From positions 1 to 7,742 of the forward strand of contig JAICKM010000314.1 in the NCBI GenBank assembly GCA_025927935.1: a DNA stretch of 7,742 nucleotides. Reading direction: 5' to 3'. Positions 6,361 to 7,742 of this stretch are shown piece after piece; position 1 is the stretch's first letter; every line of letters starts with the position of its first letter. The DNA comes from Chloroflexia bacterium. Its GTDB lineage: Bacteria > Chloroflexota > Chloroflexia > QHBQ01 > JADMIH01. Under the pieces are notes generated by a model. The model made no database searches. It worked only from the letters and a program-made list of their open reading frames with translations, and was not told the DNA's origin. Position numbers and translations under genes: made by a program.

Positions 6361-6390
6361 CAGGCCGGTTTGCAAACCGGCCCCTACAAC
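6361..6390. repeat. Palindromic element, copy 3 (perfect 20-bp core)
   Basis: The core GGCCGGTTTGCAAACCGGCC at 6363-6382 is a perfect palindrome, followed by CCTACAAC. With the left end seen in copy 1, the full unit would be a palindrome of about 34 bp ending in CCCCTACAA. Elements of this form are familiar to me from intergenic regions of Chloroflexota, but the family is not verified here. Confidence 0.8.
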
Positions 6391-6413
6391 GCAAAACTAC
6401 AATGGCCGGTTAT

Positions 6414-6448
6414 TCTGACCACTGACCACCGACTACTAACCACTGCTC
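6414..6448. repeat. Heptad repeat array upstream of the second propeller gene
   Basis: Five consecutive degenerate 7-mers are visible: TCTGACC, ACTGACC, ACCGACT, ACTAACC, ACTGCTC. The unit is the same as in the arrays at 4898-5014. It ends 84 nt before the next start codon. Confidence 0.7.
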
Positions 6449-6522
6449 GGTGCGGCGAGCGCGCGGAAGAATCGGGGGATTCGACACCATGCACAGCAGG
6501 TTGCAGTTGCACAGCGCCGGGC

Positions 6523-6527
6523 GGAGG
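6523..6527 (+). promoter_or_regulatory. Ribosome binding site of the second propeller gene
   Basis: GGAGG lies 5 nt before the ATG at 6533 and supports that start. Confidence 0.75.
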
Positions 6528-6532
6528 CCACG

Positions 6533-7483
6533 ATGCGCCGCGGGGTAATCGCGGTCGTGCTCCTCGTGCTGGCCGGGATCGCCGTGCTGGCCGCGCCGGG
6601 CGTGCGGCCCGCGCCGCTGGTCGCGCCCACGCTGAACGGCCGCATCGCCTACGCCAGCGGCGGCAATATCTGGATCTGGCGCAACGGCGCCCATCAGTTC
6701 ACCAACAGCGGCCACGACGGCTCGCCCGACCTCACCCCCGACGGCCAGCGCCTGACCTATGTGCGCTATGACGACAGCTTCTCCGACGTGCTGGTGCAGG
6801 CCACGGCGGGCGGCGATCCCCAGTTTCTGACCAAGAACCGCCCTGTGGCTGAAACCGGCAGCCTGGAATATGTGCAGCAGGCGCTGTGGGCACTGAATCC
6901 GGCCTGGGCGCCCGACGGCAGCCGCCTTGCCTGGGCGTCGGACAGGGGCACGGACGCCCCGGTGCTCTGGATTATGGACAGCAGCGGCGATAATCAACAT
7001 TCCTTGCAGACCAGTCCGCCCAATCCGCCGCTGGAGCACCCGCGCTGGTCGCCGGACGGCAGCGCCATTGCCGCCACGAGCCTGGGCAGCGGCAAGGACG
7101 AGATCTGGAGTCTGAACCTCGACAGTGGGGTCTGGAAGGAAGTGGCCGCCCCCACCGACGGCGCCTATGACCCGGCCTGGTCGCCGGACGGCACGCGGGT
7201 GGTCTACGCCGCCCGCAGCGGCCGGCAGACCGATATCTGGGCCGCGCCGGTGGACGGCTCCACGCCGCCGGTGCAGTTGACGCAGATGGGCCGCGCCCGC
7301 GCCCCGGTCTTCTCGCCCGACGGCAAGCAGGTCGCGTTCCTGGCCGAAAAGGACGACCGCTTCCAGATGTTCGTGATCGACGTGCGCGAGGACAACGGCA
7401 CCTTGCGCGCGGGCAGCCCGCAGCAAGTCACCAGCCAGGATGCCGGCCTGGACGCCCCGTCGGGCCTCTCCTGGAGCCGGTAG
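6533..7483 (+). CDS. Membrane-anchored or secreted TolB-like (PD40) beta-propeller protein
   Basis: This 316-aa protein starts with MRR and a hydrophobic segment (residues 4-21) ending in VLAAP. That could be a cleavable signal peptide or a single N-terminal anchor; there is no lipobox Cys. The rest is one beta-propeller with at least five PD40 motifs: DLTPDGQRLTYV near 66, AWAPDGSRLAWASD near 124, RWSPDGSAIA near 171, AWSPDGTRVVYAA near 215 and VFSPDGKQVAFLAE near 259. These are the repeats of the TolB C-terminal domain. No enzymatic domain is present, so a binding or scaffold role outside the membrane is likely, with unknown ligand. It shares the fold with the lipoprotein at 130-1332 but lacks the long linker. 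It is a lone gene, convergent with prs across a 31-nt gap with no clear terminator. Confidence 0.87.
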   Translation: MRRGVIAVVLLVLAGIAVLAAPGVRPAPLVAPTLNGRIAYASGGNIWIWRNGAHQFTNSGHDGSPDLTPDGQRLTYVRYDDSFSDVLVQATAGGDPQFLTKNRPVAETGSLEYVQQALWALNPAWAPDGSRLAWASDRGTDAPVLWIMDSSGDNQHSLQTSPPNPPLEHPRWSPDGSAIAATSLGSGKDEIWSLNLDSGVWKEVAAPTDGAYDPAWSPDGTRVVYAARSGRQTDIWAAPVDGSTPPVQLTQMGRARAPVFSPDGKQVAFLAEKDDRFQMFVIDVREDNGTLRAGSPQQVTSQDAGLDAPSGLSWSR

Positions 7484-7514
7484 CAGGGCGCTACATCCGC
7501 GCCTTTCGGGCCGG

Positions 7515-7742
7515 TCAGGGCGATCCGGTCCGCTGCGGAAACAGGACGCTGATGCTCTCGTGGTTGTGGATGCGGCGGATGGCTTCACCAAACAGCGGGG
7601 CCACTGAGACCAACTCTACTTTGGCCGAGTTGGTCACGGGCTGCGTTTCGACGGTATCGGAGATCAGCAAGGCGCGGATCGGGCTGGCATCCAGGCGCTC
7701 CATCGACCCCGGCGCGAACACTGCGTGCGTGATCGCGGCGTA
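7515..7742 (-). CDS. prs: Ribose-phosphate pyrophosphokinase, C-terminal part (cut by window edge)
   Basis: The enzyme makes PRPP from ribose 5-phosphate and ATP, feeding purine, pyrimidine, histidine, tryptophan and NAD synthesis in the cytoplasm. Only the last 75 residues are in the window; the start and the catalytic and PRPP-binding loops lie beyond position 7742. Recognisable features are ITHAVFAPGSMERL (family: THPVLSGPAVERI), LLISDTV (family: VVTDTI), and VELVSVAPLFGEAIRRIHNHESISVLF, which closely matches the conserved C-terminus of bacterial Prs. The end, with a short PQRTGSP tail, is at the normal place, so the gene looks intact as far as it can be seen. Confidence 0.93.
   Translation of the reverse strand, partial: YAAITHAVFAPGSMERLDASPIRALLISDTVETQPVTNSAKVELVSVAPLFGEAIRRIHNHESISVLFPQRTGSP

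Larger units (their letters stand above)
6191..6532. other. Intergenic region with palindromes, a -10 box and heptads; no gene seen
   Basis: This 342-bp gap holds three copies of a GGCCGG/CCGGCC palindrome, a TATAAT box at 6269-6274, a hairpin CCCAGC/GCTGGG at 6296-6315, and a heptad array at 6414-6448. I see no convincing coding frame on either strand and no tRNA or riboswitch-like structure. It separates the FemAB-like gene from the second propeller gene, and any promoter for the latter lies here. Confidence 0.6.

Noticed and set aside
6201..6390. CRISPR-like array
   Set aside because: There are only three palindromic copies, with unequal spacing and truncated ends, no unique spacers of uniform length and no cas genes nearby.
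7484..7514. Bidirectional terminator between the convergent propeller and prs genes
   Set aside because: The 31-nt gap holds only a 3-bp stem (GCC/GGC) and no T-tract on either strand.
6410..7591. 393-codon open frame on the minus strand
   Set aside because: It lies opposite the propeller gene, which has clear PD40 repeats, a signal segment and a ribosome binding site, and it also overlaps the end of prs in another frame. Such long frames are expected opposite high-GC genes.

Overview
This is a very GC-rich bacterial window of compact genes on both strands. The gene types, the heptanucleotide repeats and the GGCCGGTTTGCAAACCGGCC palindromes in the gaps, and the resemblance of the CHAT protein to those of filamentous phototrophs and their relatives suggest a Chloroflexota chromosome. 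That placement is inference from memory of such genomes; no marker gene in the window settles it.

Layout. (1) Positions 1-129 are noncoding and hold heptad repeats and a weak hairpin. (2) Positions 130-4797, minus strand, form a tight three-gene operon transcribed right to left. It encodes a 762-aa cytoplasmic CHAT-domain (caspase-like) peptidase, then a 380-aa two-TM membrane protein with a small helical N-terminal domain, a short collagen-like Gly-X-Y tract and a Gln/Ala-rich coiled coil, then a 400-aa lipoprotein with a long Pro-rich linker and a TolB-like (PD40) beta-propeller. Gaps are 37 nt and a 4-nt ATGA overlap. (3) Positions 4798-5056 are a divergent promoter region with an inverted pair of heptad arrays. 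(4) Positions 5057-6190, plus strand, encode a FemAB/FemX-like peptidyltransferase, apparently translated from a leaderless transcript. (5) Positions 6191-6532 are a noncoding gap with three palindromic elements, a TATAAT box and a fourth heptad array. (6) Positions 6533-7483, plus strand, encode a second, membrane-anchored or secreted PD40 beta-propeller. (7) Positions 7515-7742, minus strand, are the C-terminal end of ribose-phosphate pyrophosphokinase (prs), convergent with the propeller and cut by the window edge.

How the genes may work together. The most interesting unit is the CHAT / two-TM coiled-coil / propeller-lipoprotein operon. CHAT peptidases are known effectors in bacterial conflict and programmed-death systems. 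Here an outer-surface propeller, a membrane hairpin protein whose bulky termini are predicted cytoplasmic, and a cytoplasmic peptidase are co-transcribed, which suggests a membrane-linked sensing and proteolysis module. This function is inferred from architecture only. The FemAB-like protein belongs to cell-wall cross-bridge synthesis and prs to nucleotide precursor supply; neither is obviously linked to the operon.
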